From: Linum tenue
Taxonomy: Eukaryota > Streptophyta > Magnoliopsida > Malpighiales > Linaceae
Direction: 5' to 3'
NCBI GenBank assembly: GCA_946122785.1
Contig: CAMGYJ010000007.1
Coordinates: 42,433,587 to 42,497,586 of the forward strand
Length of the DNA: 64,000 bases
Position 1 is the stretch's first letter; each line of letters starts with the position of its first letter. Positions 25,924 to 37,862 of the stretch are shown piece after piece. Below the pieces are notes generated by a model that was not told the origin of the DNA, did no database searches, and saw only the letters and a list, made by a program, of their open reading frames with translations. A program made the translations under genes and the position numbers.

Positions 25924-28900
25924 CTAAACTTCAACAGCTGATGGTGCAACTGCAACGGCTGCATTGGCGTTATTCGACGAGTCTGCTTTCCCGCTCATCT
26001 TCTTCACGGGCTTCTTAGACGTTGCAGGCGACGAGCCTTTCGCCAGTCTGCCTTGCCTGGCTGCATCAGTCCCTGAATCTCCGCCTGTAATACAAAATGG
26101 AGAAGACAGAATGAGGAACTGATCACTTGTAGGAGAGGGAGGGAGGGAGGTGACCTTTGTTGGGAAGAGATAGCCTCTTCTTCACGGGTTTGCCAGGTTG
26201 AGAGGTTCTCTCTTTCGGGTTGCTGTGAGATCTCGGGGCAATCCCCGGTCGAGAGCTGGCTTCTTCAGTTATCAGTCCAGCAACTTGCTTAGGCTTTGGC
26301 TTCGTGAAATCCGTGTTTGATGGCGCCTCCTGTATGCCTGCTGGTTTGCTTGTAGGTGAAGAGCTGCTGCCATTGGAAGGAGAAGGACCTGTTTTCTGAC
26401 TAGGGACGTTTGCCTGGGCAGCTGGTTTCTTGCCCGTAGACTTTGCCTGAGGTTTGGAGCCATTTTTGTCGTCCGGTTCATTCTCGTGGATCGTCACTCC
26501 TTCCTTGATGTCGAGAAACCGGTTCTCCCATGGACGGACGGCCATCCATCTCTCCAACCAGTTCCAACCCCAACTGCTCTTGTCCGGAACAAACCCCGAG
26601 GGAATAACCTGCTGCCTAGACCCTGCCTGCCACTGTGAAAAACAGAGAGATTTAGCTCAAGGGATCAGCCAATTGTAGGTACCCAGTGACATGGTTTAAA
26701 CATACATTCTAAATGTTTGAATCGATAACTACAACCCGGAATGATTTATTATAACTAAGTCTCAAGAGAGGCTTGTGTTCAGCAAAGCTTCAACTTGGTA
26801 ATACCATCTATAAGTCTGCAGGTTGTTGCTGAATTAGCCAAAAAGTTAACACTTAAAACAGATTTAAAAAAACAACCCTTTTATTCTCGTCTCTTTCATT
26901 TAATGTTAACTTGAGAGTGCCTGGGTGTACGCAGGTGTGCTTAGACTAGGTTATTCTGAAAGGGTTCAGACTACTCAGGCAATCCAAGAATTGTCTGCCG
27001 AGCCTTGCTCGAAGTATTTATTATCAATCATGAGTATCGTTTCTCTAGCATAAATGCATGATGCATCCACAGAGTAATCTGAACCTTCCTAGATTAACAG
27101 TTATTCCGTCATCTTTTTTAGAATTTCTAGAAGATAAGGCAAATGGTCCTGTTTTCTTAACCAGCCACACAGGAAAATCATCTTGACAATGATATGCTTT
27201 GAAATGAAATGAGACAACTTACAAATGAAAAAATAAGCTGCAAACCACTCTTCTTCTAGAAAGATCATCCCACTAGGAACAATACATAACAGATGACTAA
27301 TCATGTCCGATTTATGATCCCTCTATTACGATTCAATTCAAATGATCTATAAATTCTTCTCGACATATCTATTGCCAATGGACTCTGATGTCCAGAACAC
27401 TGGTTCTACTTGCATGCATAAATCAAAATCAACATAATACTACCTGATGAGAAATTGCATATGCGATAGCTCTCTCGCGCTTAGCGGCAGCCTCTTGTCT
27501 CTTCTGTAACTTTGCTTGAATTTGTTCAACAGAACCTATACTGTCACACCACCCCTCCTGTGTAAAACCGAAATCATATGAAGCACTTTCAAGAAAGAGA
27601 AATCTGGAGTCATTGCCATGATACATATATAAAGAGTCACAGCACTTCATGAACAACTAATATATTTCAACTGATTTGAACAGCCAAAAACAGCTAAATT
27701 ATCGTATGAGATTGTCATCCACATTCAATGCTAGAGACCAAACCTTCCAAGAACAAAGGATAATTGACATGACATGGAGAGAGATACAAAATGAAGAGAA
27801 GTAGGATATGAACTGTCTCCACATCCGAACTTATTTAAATCATAGTTGAATGGCACAAGAAACAGCTTCCAAGTTCTCATTTTCAAGCCATCTTAACCAC
27901 ATCCAAAGAGAACGGGGGGAGGAAATACAATCAAAGACAACAGAAAAAATATAACCAAGACATATTGCATCTATGCATCAAATAGAAGTTCTGTCAAAGC
28001 ATAATGCAGATAGGCACATCGCTATTTTATTATCAGCATAGCTTACCTCTATTTCGCGAACTCGAGCCTCATCGACAATTTGTTGCTGAAGTTTTTGCTG
28101 CGCTGTTTGATTCTCCATTGCCAAACGAACACGTCGTGCCCTTACGCGAGCCTGAACCCTTACCAAAGCTTGCATACAGCGAAGAGTTATGGCAGCTTGC
28201 TTTCTTACAGCATGGCCTCTCACAAGTGCTTGAAGCCTCACAAGCCCTTTCAAAGCACGCAGCGCTCTTCTAGCCTGACATGTATGTCATATCAATATTA
28301 ACCGTTGATACAAGCTCATCCATCTAATGTCATAGTGAAAAAGACATAAATCTGAATAGAACCCAGTATCATGAGACCAAGCAATAAATTCATTCATACT
28401 GCTATATGTGGCATGTCAGCAAATTACAATTGCCACAACCCATTCAACAACCATGTTTTATCCTTAGGTGGCTGAAATTCCAACAACTCTGACAGATAGA
28501 AAGAATATGCAACCTTACAACAAACACAAGCCTCTATGCTCGTCCTTTCAGAAAGACCGATTGAGAACAGTAGGTTCACAGTTGACTAACCAGTCTGAAC
28601 TTAAACTACCAAATAAATTGTAGCACTTGACAATTTCATAGCTGTCCGACTAAGCAATGTGAGAAACAAAGCTGGGAGAAACAGCAAATTCTTAATAGAT
28701 TTATCTTGTAAAGTGGCATGTAAATACCAGAAACCCCCGAAATGCTGTTTGAATGCGGGTGGCAGCCCATTCTTCATGTAATCTCTGTTGATTATGATTG
28801 ACATCATGTAGCTGACTTGAGGTAGCGGGAGATCCTGAAGCCTCTGGTACAGACTCACCAGTTACTGCTGCAACATTGTGATTGAGCTCCTGCTGAAGTA

Positions 28901-29554
28901 TACCGTCACCAATCTCCACCGAATTCTTTCTCCGATGGCGAGACTTGCTGGCAGATGTTCTCTGGGAGACCAAAAACCAATAGATGTGTTTACAAGCTTG
29001 ACCTGATACTAATTGAAAATAAGTCAACCTTCAGTTTGTGAATTCTAAATGTGGGTACCCCATAGCCTAATCATCAAAAGATACCCAAAGTTTCCATGGT
29101 AAAAGCAAAACAGTTTGGCAAGTATGTAAAGGATAAGGAGAACCAATTTAATCCTTGTGAAATTGTTTGAATATTTCTATGTTGGGCGAAACTAGTGCTG
29201 AAGTGAAAAGAAGTGGGGAAAATCTCCAAAAACAGAAACAAATCTAAGATACAAATCATAAAAACCACAAACAAGAGGAAGAAGAGCACTGGTTGTCATT
29301 TGCCAGAATCCACTTAACAATACTTCTAAAAACATCTCTTCTTTAGTTCCAGATTATTCACTTCTCTGAAACTTGCATTTGTTTTCTGTGTAAATAACTC
29401 TAAAGACAAATGTATAAGAAAAGAATCATAACTTGACAAAAAAATATGTCTAAGTTGAAGTAAAACTGACATTTTCCACTTTCTCTGAGGACTGAGGCTT
29501 ATCTGGCTTCTTCATTCCAACCAATGCTTTAAGCCATTTTCCCGAGACCCCCAT
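25924..29554 (-). CDS. IQ67-domain calmodulin-binding protein, IQD5-like
   Basis: IQD proteins bind calmodulin and microtubules and act as scaffolds in cell shape control. Coding exons are 29471-29554, 28728-28961, 28047-28274, 27444-27557, 26155-26632 and 25924-26084; total 1299 nt, 432 residues, close to the Arabidopsis IQD5 length. The start is [16 protein letters not shown]. The IQ67 block spans about 91-158: [20 protein letters not shown], then [20 protein letters not shown], then [17 protein letters not shown]. It contains three IQ-type repeats and is split by the phase-0 intron conserved in the family. Further conserved parts are [39 protein letters not shown] and the basic tail [15 protein letters not shown]. 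The C-terminal third is rich in Ser, Pro and Lys and probably disordered. Assignment to the IQD5 branch comes from the C-terminal motifs. Confidence 0.95.
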
Positions 29555-30687
29555 TGTGCCAATGGGCTACACAGCACTAATCTGCCACAGAATAGCAATT
29601 AATATATCACAAAGCAAGCTGTAAATCAAAGCAGATTGATTTCATAATAGGACCCACTTATATATGCTGAAATGCGTGCAGAGAGGGGTACGAATAAGAA
29701 TTCATAAGAAAAATGGCAGGCGCATATATAAGTCAACACCCTTAGCATACAAATAGAATCATACAGCTGACCTACTAAAGACAGCAAAAGAAGAAGGAGA
29801 ATGAAACAGTGCAATTCCGGGTCTGATCTAAGAAATAGTTGCAGAACTCTCATCAACATTTGGCAACCAAGTCCGCATAGTAATAAAAGGGAATCAAGTA
29901 TGAATTCCCCGATCGGTAATCAACAAAGTCCTGCTGTCATCGTAAGAACTTGCTAAAAATCCAGAGTTTCCACAAACTCGAACTTCATAGAAGAAACGAA
30001 TTAGAAAAAGGACTGAAGCAAGGTTCGATTGGGTAGCTTACCAGTTAAAAAAACAACTTGAGCAAGCAACCTTTTTGCCGAGTGCGACTGTCCTGACTCG
30101 GACGGGCTGGAAGCCGGAAAAATAACAATTGCCACAGTGATGGAGTCGATCGTCCTAGGAATCAGAAGCAGAAATGGCGAAATAGACACGCAATGATAAG
30201 CATTTAATACTGCAATAGGAGGAAGAAAAGGTTAAAAAAGCCAATGCAAAACCCTAAAGGGACCATGATTACGATACCATAACTAAGTTCCCATGGAGGT
30301 AGATACCAGCGAGAAAAGTCCAAATTCAGCGATTAAAAAAATGAACCGAAAGAAACACTAACCACTAACTAATAACTAGTAGTCAAACAGGCAATTCAAA
30401 AATTGTTACCAGGTGGAAACGTGGAAAACGAAGCAATTGGACAGTCAATCCCAGCAATTTCAGAGCCGATTCACAGATCCACCTTCAAGCCGCACCTGAA
30501 ACGAACACCGCCGCCGCGCCGAGCGAGCAAAATGCCACAACAAAGAAGAAGAAGAATCGACTGCCTCCGGCGAAACGAGTCCAAAACTTCACTCACTCAA
30601 CTCGAACTGAAACTCCGGCTACCGAACAGTGGGAAATATCAAGTTGCGACCAATCGGAATTTTGAAGTTGAAGAAGAAGGAGCAGCC

Positions 30688-30732
<45 letters not shown>

Positions 30733-31285
30733 CTCTACTTCGCCAGCTCTTCCTCCATCTTTACTTTCTCTCCCCTGGAATTTGTTTCCTGTTGTTTTAT
30801 GTGCAAAAGAGCCGGCAGCAATCGCCGCGAGAGTTGAGAAAGAGAGGATACAAAAGGGAGACTGGAAGTAGAGGGACCGGTGTCGGCTAAAGTACGCCGT
30901 GGGGAGGAAAGGAAAGGAGATGAGGTGACAAACGGCGTCGTTTATGTTTTACTTGGGCCCGCTGTCTGTCACGGCGCGTGGGGAGAGAGTTACGGCGCGT
31001 GGGCTGGTGTGTTTTTATGACGACGTGAAGAGACATTTTCGGCGTCGTATCATTAACTCTGTCCCTCATGTCATGTGTAACGGAATTGGAGGGGACAGTG
31101 GCACGTCGCTGTTTTGTGCGTACGTTAGCGGGTGTGGCGTCGATTAAAGACAAAATAAAGTTGGAGGGGAAAAAATAGACCTTTACCTTTACCTTCTTTT
31201 TTTTTTTTATACTTTCTTTCGAGTTTCCCTAATTCAATTTAAGCTCTCGACTTTTGGGAGTATGGTGAATTGGTGATTAATTAAA
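29555..31285 (-). other. 5' leader and promoter region of the IQD gene
   Basis: The minus-strand IQD gene has its leader, probably with at least one leader intron, in 29.55-30.85 kb. The CT/GA microsatellite at 30691-30729 lies at the likely 5' end of the transcript. The open frames here are compositional. From 30.9 to 31.2 kb the sequence is GC-richer with repeated GGCGTCG and CACGGCGCGTGGG motifs. No second gene was recognised. Confidence 0.5.
30691..30729. repeat. (TC)n microsatellite, 19 units
   Basis: An uninterrupted TC dinucleotide run of about 38 bp is seen on the plus strand. On the strand of the IQD transcript it is (GA)n and lies in the likely leader or core promoter. Confidence 0.95.
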
Positions 31286-31801
31286 GGGTTAATATTTTCG
31301 TATGAGCTGAACTTTGACCAAAATAAGCATCCTGGCTAATCTTTTCGATTTATAACATTCTGGCCCGAACTATACACCAAAATAAACAATTTGGCCAAAC
31401 CCGATGTTTGACTGTTAACTTGGACGGTCAAACGCGCTGACTAACGGTCAATGCGCCACGACACTGCCAAGTCAGAAGATCTGATAAATATTTTAATTTT
31501 TCGTTTTTTATTTTTGGTTTAACTAAGGTATTAGATGATTTTTCTTTTAATTTATAATAATTTAAAATTAGGAAATGTGTGGAAATTGTGAATTATTTTA
31601 AATATTTTATGCTGACTTGGCAGTGACATGGCCCGTTGACTAACAGTCAACGCGTTTGACCGTCCAAGTTAACGGTCAAAAGTCAGATCTGGCTAAATTG
31701 TTTATTTTGGCGTATAGTTCGGGCCAGGATGTTATAGATCGAAAAGATTGGCCAGTATGTTTATTTTGGTCAAAGTTCAGGTCATACGAAAATATTAACC
31801 C
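31286..31801. mobile_element. MULE-type MITE with long inverted repeats
   Basis: The 516-bp element is flanked by the 9-bp direct repeat TTAATTAAA (31277-31285 and 31802-31810). It begins GGGTTAATATTTTCGTATGA and ends with the complement TCATACGAAAATATTAACCC. The inverted repeats extend about 190-200 bp inward from each end (for example CTTGGACGGTCAAACGCG against CGCGTTTGACCGTCCAAG), leaving an AT-rich centre. A 9-bp target duplication and long TIRs point to the Mutator superfamily. No coding capacity. Confidence 0.9.
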
Positions 31802-32587
31802 TTAATTAAAAGGGTTAATTGCATGGTTGTTCACTGAGATTGCAAAAACCGTTCCAGTTTGATCACTCGAAATATTTAAATCTATTAGTGGTAGTTCAGT
31901 TTACTTAAATTCCAAACTCGAGCTACACATGAGTTATGAACTATCTGTAATATTTTCTTAAGTGAATTTCATAGTTCCTTTATGATAAATCGGATTAGCA
32001 TATATATACAAACGCAACTTTTCTACTGCATATGCACGGTAATTGTGGGGTCCCATATGTTGTCGGTTAACCGTAAAAGTATGCTCAACTCCAAGAATGC
32101 TCATACAAACATCCTTTTTCCACTTGCGGGAAAATATGGTATTTGATGAGTCATGATCTTAGTAAGCAAAATCATTAGTAATCAAGGAAACACATTAAAT
32201 ATGGGCATTATACCTGAAATTCACAATGTCGCAATATCATGAATGGACCTTTCTAAGTCCAAGATCAAATATCAAAGGCCACTAGCATCCTCAATATCAA
32301 AAGACATCTTGCCTTCCTCGTAGAATGTCGAAAGGTTTATTGCCTTCCTTACAAAATACTTAAATGCTTCTAGGTTCTAGCCTTCCTCATATCGATCACA
32401 TATGCAGGCAGGGGGATCTCTGTGGGTTGCATGGATGTATGAATACATATGCAGGTAGAGGGATCTCTGGTCTTTTAAAGTACAGTTTTGTAGTTCGTGG
32501 ACCTAGAGAAGACTGCTTAAACTGAGAAGCATCATTCTCCCATGGATTCACCAGCAACAGGGCACCTTTTACTAGGATTCTCGTGAA
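31802..32587. other. Non-coding spacer with a short direct duplication
   Basis: No gene is seen. Around 32395-32475 the motif ACATATGCAGG followed by GGGATCTCTG occurs twice about 50 bp apart, just upstream of the LINE fragment and possibly part of it. Confidence 0.4.
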
Positions 32588-33290
32588 ATGCATGTTTACT
32601 CTGTTCGAAGAGTGTGGGAAACTTTGCGCAGGAGAGCTCCTGAGGTCACATGGCATAAGATTATTTGGAACAAATACTGTCCCCCGAGATATAGCATGAT
32701 CTCATGGCTGATAATGCGCAATGCCATTACAACCAGGGATAAATTGCTGCAGTGGGGAAAGATCAGAGATGCAGCCTGTCCACTCTGTGGTATTGCTGTT
32801 GAAAGTAGAGAGCACTTGTTTCTAAGATGCACCTACACTCAGAGGCTGTCTATGCTGATGCATTTCTCTTTTCTACATTCTCCTAGTTGGGAGGCCATGA
32901 CACAGGAAATAGTCTCTGCAATTCGTAGAGACTCTCAGGCAGGCCAATGGCATGCCCTTGTCTGGTGTCTTGCAGTATCTTCTATCTGGAAGGAAAGACA
33001 CAGAGTTGTTCATGGATAACCCCTCCGTGACCCAGAAGATCTTGCTGGTCTTATCAGGGCAGACCTTTTGTTTTTATCTTGTGGAAACAGGGTGATCCGG
33101 GATGCACTTACACGCTTGAGATACTTATAACCTTTGTTACTAGTTTGTAAGTAGTACTTTTTTTCCTTTACAGTGAGTGAGAGGGAGTAGCATATATGTT
33201 TGTGAGACACTCGTGGGACTCTTCTTTTTAGGGTTCCACTTCGTTGTATCGGTTACCTTTTTATTCGAGCAATGAAAGCAATTGATTCAA
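32588..33290 (+). mobile_element. LINE 3' fragment with zf-RVT domain
   Basis: An open frame at 32588-33019 encodes the zinc-binding region found after the reverse transcriptase in plant LINEs: WHKIIWNKYCPPRYSMISWL, then CPLCGIAVESREHLFLRC with the Cys/His ligands, then a Trp-rich end (WCLAVSSIWKERHR). It has no RT or endonuclease in front, so it is a 5'-truncated copy. Downstream to about 33290 runs an untranslated tail ending in an A-rich stretch (AACAGAAGAAAAAGAA). The fragment ends with an in-frame stop at 33017-33019. Target duplications were not resolved. Confidence 0.8.
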
Positions 33291-34554
33291 CAGAAGAAAA
33301 AGAACCACTCCGAATGACCTGATTTTTTTAGTATGCTATTGACAATACACTATAAGAAGGTTTAATGATGGTAAGACCAAGTCCTTGTTATTGATGCAAT
33401 TCAAGGCATCACAAAATAAGGTTCCTATCTCTCGCAACAAAGTTTTAAACGACACAAAAATTACTTATAGAGATTAAAAATAGTGTTATCAAGATTTAGA
33501 TCAAGGAAGATTCTCAAATTATGGTTTTAAAGAAGTATGAAACTAGGGATTACAAAACTAAACCCATGATTATGGTTTCCCCCTTTTTCTCCATCCCATT
33601 ATTTCTGTCAGCTAGCCAGTCCCAAAAATCTATTTTTTTTAGATTTACAAACTCATAAATGGATGAAGATAAGGACTCAAGTGGTTGGAGCTCGTTTATA
33701 GAGGTAAGCACTCATTTATACTCCTCCGTCTTAAGCACGAGGTGTAAAGGGCACTCATCTTCCCATAGATTTCAAGATTACATGATATTTGAAATTTCAC
33801 TGTTTTTTTTGTTTCATTTTTTGGATAGATATCATGATATTGATACACCATGTAATTCTAGAATTCATGTAACCATGATATCTCAAATGCTATGGGTTTA
33901 CCTAAAGTATTTGAGATTCCATGTCAAATTATGCGGGTTCTACCATGAACTCATGCAAGCCAAACAATGCATTTTAATATTACACAATTGTTGTACTCTA
34001 GCCAAAGATTCATATTTAATCATCTTTTGATATTTATTGGAGCAAAGGCAATCATGGTGTCTCTTAACTCCTAACCAACTAGGAAAACATGTTGACAATG
34101 ATATTTCTTGAAATGAAATGAGACAATTTGGGTAAGTTCAGCATTTTGTGGGTCTGAATTAAAGAAGCAATGTTTCATGGGCTTTGGTGTAGAATTGGGC
34201 CAGTTATATGGACAAGCGAGTGGGCCTCTTCCACAGACGTCATCCAGGTGATGCCAAAAAATGATTTTTTCTCTTTCATTTCCCCTTCTCCTTCGCGGAA
34301 AATGAAAAGGAAATTCCCCTGAGCCTACAAGGCTACCCACAAACGAAGCAATTCCCACGGAACAATCTAGAACCACTATACATCATCACCAGCTGAATCC
34401 TACGGTCCAGATGAAGCCACATAGGATCGGGAACGGCATCAGCAGTTGATTCTAGGGCCTTCTTCAAAAACGAAGACCCAAAAGGAAAACCAAACCCACG
34501 AAGGAAGGATCTCCTCCGTCCATCAGGATTATCGAGCTCTGTTAATCTCATCCC
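33291..34554. other. Spacer and promoter region of the DnaJ gene
   Basis: No gene recognised. The sequence is AT-rich on the left and more balanced from 34.1 kb, where the promoter of the downstream DnaJ gene must lie. No convincing perfect heat-shock element was seen. Confidence 0.4.
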
Positions 34555-34563
34555 TTTATATAA
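34555..34563 (+). promoter_or_regulatory. TATA box of the DnaJ gene
   Basis: TTTATATAA lies about 165 bp before the start codon. A transcription start 25-35 bp further on would give a leader of about 130-140 nt without an upstream ATG that I can see. Confidence 0.65.
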
Positions 34564-34726
34564 CTACTTCTCTTCCCACATCTGTCTCTCAGCATCGCAG
34601 GTCAGAGAAAAAAGCTTGAGAACCCAGAGTCCAGAGACCGTTCGCCGGTGGATTAAGCTTCCCGATCTCGACGGTTTCGAGGTCTTACGATTTGTGGATT
34701 CGTAAGTGAGAGAGAGAAAAGGGAAG

Positions 34727-36503
34727 ATGTTCGGGAGAGCGCCGAAGAAGAGCGATAACACGAGGTACTATGAGATTCTTGGAGTGCCGAAGACGGCCTC
34801 GCCGGAGGATTTGAAGAAGGCTTATCGGAAAGCAGCGATCAAGAATCATCCTGATAAGGGCGGCGATCCCGAGAAGGTAATTTTTTTTTTCCCCTTCACT
34901 CCTTTCTTGCTGAATTAGGTCGAAATTGAGATCTTTATTTCGGATTAGTGGCGAGATAGAATTTAGGGTTGATGAAATTTTTGTCTGATGGTGGATTTGT
35001 TTGATTGGGATCTGCAGTTCAAGGAGCTCGCCCAGGCGTACGAGGTGTTGAGCGATCCCGAGAAGCGGGAGATTTATGATCAGTACGGCGAGGATGCGCT
35101 CAAGGAAGGGATGGGCGGTGGCGGCGGCGGCGGCCATAACCCGTTTGACATCTTTGAGTCTTTCTTTGGCGGTGGTGGTTTTGGAGGTAAGACGGTTCGT
35201 AACAAGTTTTGGGGTGGTGAATCTAGGATGAATTGAAAAGGTGGGCTTTGATGGTAATGATCGTTTGTGCGTGTTTGTATTTGCTAGGTGGCAGCAGTAG
35301 GGGAAGGAGGCAGAGAAGGGGAGAGGATGTTGTTCATCCATTGAAAGTTTCCTTGGAGGATCTCTACATCGGCAGATCGAAGAAGCTTTCATTGTCCAGG
35401 AATGTAATATGCTCCAAGTGTGACGGGTGAGTTAAAGGTTCCTGCTTGTGTGTTACGACAGTTTTTACTTTCCATGAATGTCAGGTTTTAAGGGTATGCC
35501 TTATATGTATAATGCAGTAAGGGGTCAAAGTCTGGAGCCTCGATGAAATGCTCAGGTTGCCAGGGCAGCGGCATGAAGGTATCAATTAGGCAGTTAGGTC
35601 CTGGAATGATTCAGCAGATGCAGCATCCTTGCAATGAATGTAAAGGAACCGGTGAATCTATCAGCGACAAGGATCGCTGCCCTCAGTGCAAGGGCGAGAA
35701 GGTTGTCCCGGAGAAGAAGGTGTTGGAAGTGATAGTGGAGAAGGGGATGCAGAATAATCAGAAGATCACCTTCCCTGGGGAAGCAGATGAAGCTGTATGT
35801 TGTGGACTTGCTGTTTCTTAGTCTATGCATTCGATACTGTCTCTGTTCAGCTTTAGTAGATGACTGAGCTTAATTGCTTTCTGATTGCAGCCTGATACGG
35901 TCACTGGCGATATAGTCTTTGTCCTTCAGCAAAAGGAACACCCTCGGTTCAAGCGAAAGGGGGATGACTTGTTTGTGGAGCACACACTGTCCCTCACTGA
36001 AGCCCTATGTGGATTCCAGTTTGTTATTACACATTTGGATGGCAGGCAGCTCCTGATCAAATCACTTCCTGGCGAAGTTGTCAAGCCTGGTGAGTCATGA
36101 ATACATGAAAAATTATAGTTGTATTTCAATAACGCTCGTGTTTGGATTCTTGACATCAACTTTCTGATGTTTTTCAGATTCTTTCAAGGCTGTCAACGAT
36201 GAGGGAATGCCATTGTACAGGAAGCCATTCTTGAAGGGGAAGCTCTACATCCACTTCACCGTTGATTTCCCTGATTCATTGACCCCAGATCAAGTGAAGT
36301 CACTTGAGACAGTTCTGCCAGCAAAGCAACCGAGTGGCTTGACCGAGATGGAGCTCGATGAGTGTGAAGAAACTACTTTGCATGATGTCAACATCGAAGA
36401 GGAGATGAGGAGGAAGCAGCAGCAGGCTCAGCGTGAGGCATATGATGAAGATGATGATGAGATGCCAGGTGGGGCTCAGAGGGTGCAATGCGCCCAGCAG
36501 TAG
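34727..36503 (+). CDS. Type I DnaJ co-chaperone with CaaX box (ANJ1/AtJ3 type)
   Basis: This is a cytosolic Hsp40 that delivers substrates to Hsp70 and stimulates its ATPase. Coding exons are 34727-34876, 35018-35186, 35288-35426, 35518-35794, 35891-36089 and 36178-36503; total 1260 nt, 419 residues. The J domain (about 12-75) has HPD at 41-43. A Gly/Phe-rich linker follows ([20 protein letters not shown]). The zinc-finger region then has four Cys repeats: [24 protein letters not shown] and CPQCKGEK, the last lacking the second Gly. The C-terminal substrate-binding domain follows, and the protein ends in CAQQ, a CaaX signal for farnesylation. The frame also reads upstream from a GTG at 34706, but the first [14 protein letters not shown], matches the family start. 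Nothing is missing. Confidence 0.97.
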
Positions 36504-36862
36504 AAAACCTTGAAGCTTTCGCGGGCGATTTGAATTGAATTACAGTCTTCTTCAGTGTGTCTTCTTTACGGGTTAGGCTTTTTATATAGCGTCTGTAACG
36601 GAAGTTTTGGGAACTTGAAATGCTGTTCTGATCACTTGTATCTTTTATTTAAGTTAAAAATCAAATGACGCTATAATTTCTCTTGCCATTGTTTTCATTC
36701 CTTGATACTCGATGGCTATAAGTAATGGAAGAAGAGTTTTTATTCATGTCAATTCATATGGTATTTCGACCTTCTTCTGAACGTACCTGAATATCTGCTG
36801 AATAGAAAATTTAGGTTCGTATCACGATCTAATGCAGACTCTAGCAACAGCCAGAAGCTTTC

Positions 36863-37862
36863 TCAGCTCACTGCAGTCGTAAGTCGTAAGATGATACTTT
36901 TACGTCGCGGTGGGGTAGGATCTTCCGAGTCAGAGCTCTGGCGTATCAAAGCGAAGCTATTCGCGGCAGAAGTATGCAGGCCAATGTCAGAAAGCTGTCA
37001 GAGGAACAAAGGGAAGTAGGGAACTATAGTCATTCTAAGATCTAATTAGGATTTATGCAGATGATGCCTTGTGATGTAAGTACCTTGGCGTTGAAGTTCT
37101 GGTCACGCATGACATTGCTGGAGCTGATGGATACACTGTAAATTGGTGGGTCGCTGAAATGCAGCAGATACTCTGTGTAGAGATGGCAATTTCAATCCAA
37201 TCCACCAATCCAATCCATCAATCCATTTAAAATATCCACATAATCCAATCCATTTAAATCCAATCCATTTGATCCAAATCCAATTGGATTGGTGGATTCA
37301 TGGATTGGATCCATGGATCCTTGACAAATTACGGTTTAGTACCTATAATTTTTATTTTTTACATTTTGGTACCTAAATTTTAATTTTTTATACGAAAAAT
37401 ATCATTGGAAAATTACGTTTTGGTACCTAAAATTTTTCATTGTGACATTTTAGTACATAAACTTTTTATATTTTACATATTGGTCCTTGGTTGAGGATGT
37501 CATTTGGATTCATGGATAATCCACCAATCCACTTGATCAAATCCATGAATCCACCAATCCATTAGATCCAATCCATTTGATCCATGGATCCACCAATCCA
37601 ATCCACCAATCCACCAATCCAATCCATTTGCCACCTCTACTCCTGTGAAACAAAAACACACACAATCAATCAGACACATAATTTTGGATGACTGATGTCA
37701 GTTTGTCCGTTTGCAGTCAAGAACATGCTTACCAATGCAGCAGCCTTGTCTTCCAATCCAAGGGAGTCCTCAGAGGATCTACCATGTAGACATTGTACAA
37801 GAACATCGATAATGTTCGAACATCCTGGTACGAAAATCGCCTCACAAACAGAGCCAACCGAC
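36863..37862 (-). pseudogene. Truncated receptor-kinase-like pseudogene
   Basis: Three exon-like blocks on the minus strand have matching GT-AG borders and one open phase: 37733-37862, about 37084-37171 and 36863-36994. Joined, they read KAAALEYLLHFSDPPIY, SVSISSSNVMRDQNFNAK and LSDIGLHTSAANSF, ending in TGA at 36863. This matches plant receptor-like kinase subdomains VIb-VII (ALEYLH..DPPI.HRD.KSSN.LLDENF.AKLSDFGL). The catalytic HRD reads SVS, the following Lys is Ser, and DFG reads DIG. Everything after subdomain VII and most of the N-lobe is missing. A MITE sits on the acceptor of the second block. In 37733-37862 another frame contains PLDWKTR, a common kinase motif, which suggests an old frameshift. 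The first block is the least certain. Confidence 0.6.
37178..37639. mobile_element. hAT-type MITE inserted at a splice acceptor
   Basis: The 462-bp element has terminal inverted repeats TAGAGATGGCAA at the left and TTGCCACCTCTA at the right. The flanks are CTCTGTG (37171-37177) and CTCCTGTG (37640-37647), an 8-bp target duplication with one base lost on the left. Internal sequence is rich in ATCCA motifs (ATCCAATCCACCAATCC). It has no coding capacity. On the minus strand the duplicated target is CACAGGAG, the intron end plus first codon of a kinase-like exon. Confidence 0.85.

Noticed and set aside
30403..30837. Open frames with a run of Leu-Ser repeats
   Set aside because: They are translation of the TC microsatellite in the IQD leader region, on the opposite strand to the gene.
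34706..34726. Upstream GTG extension of the DnaJ frame
   Set aside because: Plant nuclear genes start at ATG, and the family N-terminus begins at MFGRAPKK.
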